NCBI RefSeq assembly: GCF_004362215.1
Contig: NZ_SNWR01000001.1
Coordinates: 4,570,001-4,634,000, forward strand
From: Paractinoplanes brasiliensis
GTDB taxonomy: Bacteria; Actinomycetota; Actinomycetes; Mycobacteriales; Micromonosporaceae
Reading direction: 5' to 3'
DNA: 64,000 nucleotides
Shown here: piece after piece, positions 63,048 through 64,000 of the stretch
Layout: every line of letters starts with the position of its first letter
How positions within the stretch are numbered: the stretch's first letter is position 1
Translations under genes and position numbers: made by a program
The notes under the pieces: model-generated
The model's database searches: none
What the model saw: the letters and a program-made list of their open reading frames with translations, nothing else
Told to the model about the DNA's origin: nothing

Positions 63048-63362
63048 ATGACACGTGGCGGACCGGCCCCCGAAGAGATGCAATGGGCGCTCGCCGAGGC
63101 CAGCAAGGAGGCCTTGGCGGTCGCCCCGGGCTGGTTCCGCACGTGGCCCACGACCGAGGACAAGTGGTCGTCGGTGAACGTCCGGGCAGCCACCCAGGTC
63201 ATCGTCAACCACAGCCGTGAGGACGACCGGCATCCGAACAGCTGGACCGTACGCGCCGTCTTCGGCACCCACACGGTCGAGCTGCGCCTGGGCCCGTACG
63301 ACTCCAAGGAGCAGGCGATCCTGGTCGCGCACGCCGTGCTCTCGGTGGCTTACAAGGATTAG
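63048..63362 (+). CDS. Conserved hypothetical protein
   Basis: A 104-residue soluble protein with many charged and aromatic residues, such as WFRTWPTTEDKWSSVNVR and LRLGPYDSKEQAILVAHAV. No domain is recognised. It is convergent with the CBS-domain gene and overlaps it by 4 bp. The start lacks a ribosome site but is preceded by TATTAT at the leaderless spacing. Confidence 0.65.
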   Translation: MTRGGPAPEEMQWALAEASKEALAVAPGWFRTWPTTEDKWSSVNVRAATQVIVNHSREDDRHPNSWTVRAVFGTHTVELRLGPYDSKEQAILVAHAVLSVAYKD

Positions 63363-64000
63363 GTGTTCTGTTCCTCGCGCTCCCGTGGGGCGACCCGCAA
63401 CCGCACCTTGGTGATCGCGCGGCCGGTGACCTCGACGACCTCTGCCGTGTGCCCGTCGACCTGCACGGTCTCGCCCGGCTCGGTGGGGATGTGCCCGAGG
63501 TGGGCCAGCACCAGGCCGGCCACCGTGGTGTAGTCGCCCTCGTCGAGGTTGTCGACGTCGACGCCGATGTCGGGCAGGTCGTGGATCGGGAACGTGCCGG
63601 GCAGCAGCATCGAACCGTCCGGCTCGCGCACGATCGACTGCACGTCCCGGTCGGTCTCGTCGTAGATCTCGCCGACGATCTCCTCGACCAGGTCCTCCAT
63701 GGTGACGATGCCGTCGATGGCGCCGCGCTCGTCAACGATCAGCGCGATCTGCTGGCGCTGGGCGCGCATCTGCTTCATCGCGTCCGACACCTTCAGCGTC
63801 TCGGGCAGGAACAGCGGCGCGTACATGTGATCCCGTACGGGTCCCTCGGCGTTGACCAGGTCGCGCAGGTGCACCACGCCGAGCACGTCGTCGAGGCCCA
63901 TCGGCCCGGTGACCGGGGCCCGGGAGTGGCCGCCCGCGATCAACTGGGCCAGCGCCTCGTGCGAAGGCGTGTCCGCGCCCACCACCAGCACGTCCCGCCG
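63359..64000 (-). CDS. CBS-domain protein of the CorC/HlyC (CNNM/hemolysin-like) family, N-terminus cut by the window edge
   Basis: The visible 214 residues comprise a CBS pair and a C-terminal CorC_HlyC (transporter-associated) domain. HSRAPVTGPMGLDDVLGVVH and IDGIVTMEDLVEEIVGEIYD are diagnostic. The domain after it contains FPIHDLPDIGVDVD. Full-length relatives have an N-terminal DUF21 membrane domain and are linked to magnesium or cobalt efflux. The membrane part lies beyond the window, so I cannot tell whether this is the DUF21-containing type. Confidence 0.88.
   Translation of the reverse strand, partial: RRDVLVVGADTPSHEALAQLIAGGHSRAPVTGPMGLDDVLGVVHLRDLVNAEGPVRDHMYAPLFLPETLKVSDAMKQMRAQRQQIALIVDERGAIDGIVTMEDLVEEIVGEIYDETDRDVQSIVREPDGSMLLPGTFPIHDLPDIGVDVDNLDEGDYTTVAGLVLAHLGHIPTEPGETVQVDGHTAEVVEVTGRAITKVRLRVAPREREEQNT

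Overview
The window is high-GC actinobacterial chromosome, most like Actinoplanes or another member of the Micromonosporaceae. The evidence is strong G/C bias at third codon positions, many GTG starts, abundant CGTACG-type words, actinobacterial-type Rho, MurA and ATP synthase delta subunits, and a largely conserved core gene order (argS-lysA-hom-thrC, thrB, rho, rpmE, prfA, prmC, sua5, glyA, atpIBEFHAGDC, murA). The genus is an inference. I see no plasmid, prophage, IS element or CRISPR array.

Region 1 (1-20000) is accessory. It holds a CocE/X-Pro-peptidase-like hydrolase with a long Pro/Thr-rich tail, a membrane Ser/Thr kinase, a large MalT-like LuxR regulator, an HdeD-type membrane protein and a secreted trypsin-like HtrA protease. 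Next come arginine deiminase with two transporters (no arcB/arcC), a lipoprotein, a ThrE-type exporter coupled to two small paralogous proteins, and a hipBA toxin-antitoxin pair. The region ends with a 54-bp tandem-repeat array beside tRNA-Arg(CCG) and a DUF305/DUF3105 pair.

Region 2 (20000-34600) holds aspartate-family biosynthesis: argS-lysA-hom-thrC in tight linkage, then thrB about 5.7 kb further on, then rho. A MarR regulator, an RND efflux pump, an MFS transporter and a small membrane protein lie between thrC and thrB.

Region 3 (34600-47200) holds the translation genes rpmE, prfA, prmC, two Sua5/YrdC proteins and glyA. They are interspersed with a bacterial nitric oxide synthase, an RNA ligase, a PQQ-type propeller protein, a GGDEF protein, a low-molecular-weight phosphatase and an SDR/DUF2867 protein. 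A textbook SigR-type promoter precedes rpmE.

Region 4 (47200-57000) is the F-type ATP synthase cluster. An LCP (LytR-CpsA-Psr) gene separates atpD from atpC.

Region 5 (57000-64000) holds phzF, a monomeric PheRS-like protein with a possible attenuator leader, a VOC protein, a PduO-type cobalamin adenosyltransferase, murA (Asp in place of the catalytic Cys), a 3-hydroxyacyl-CoA dehydrogenase, small conserved proteins and a CBS-domain protein cut by the window edge.

Three non-coding patterns stand out. First, a ~130-bp intergenic element occurs twice in opposite orientation, with a 73/77 identical core. Second, three unrelated genes have their stop codon inside the first copy of a tandem duplication. 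Third, seven starts have a -10-like hexamer exactly 6 nt upstream, which suggests leaderless transcripts.
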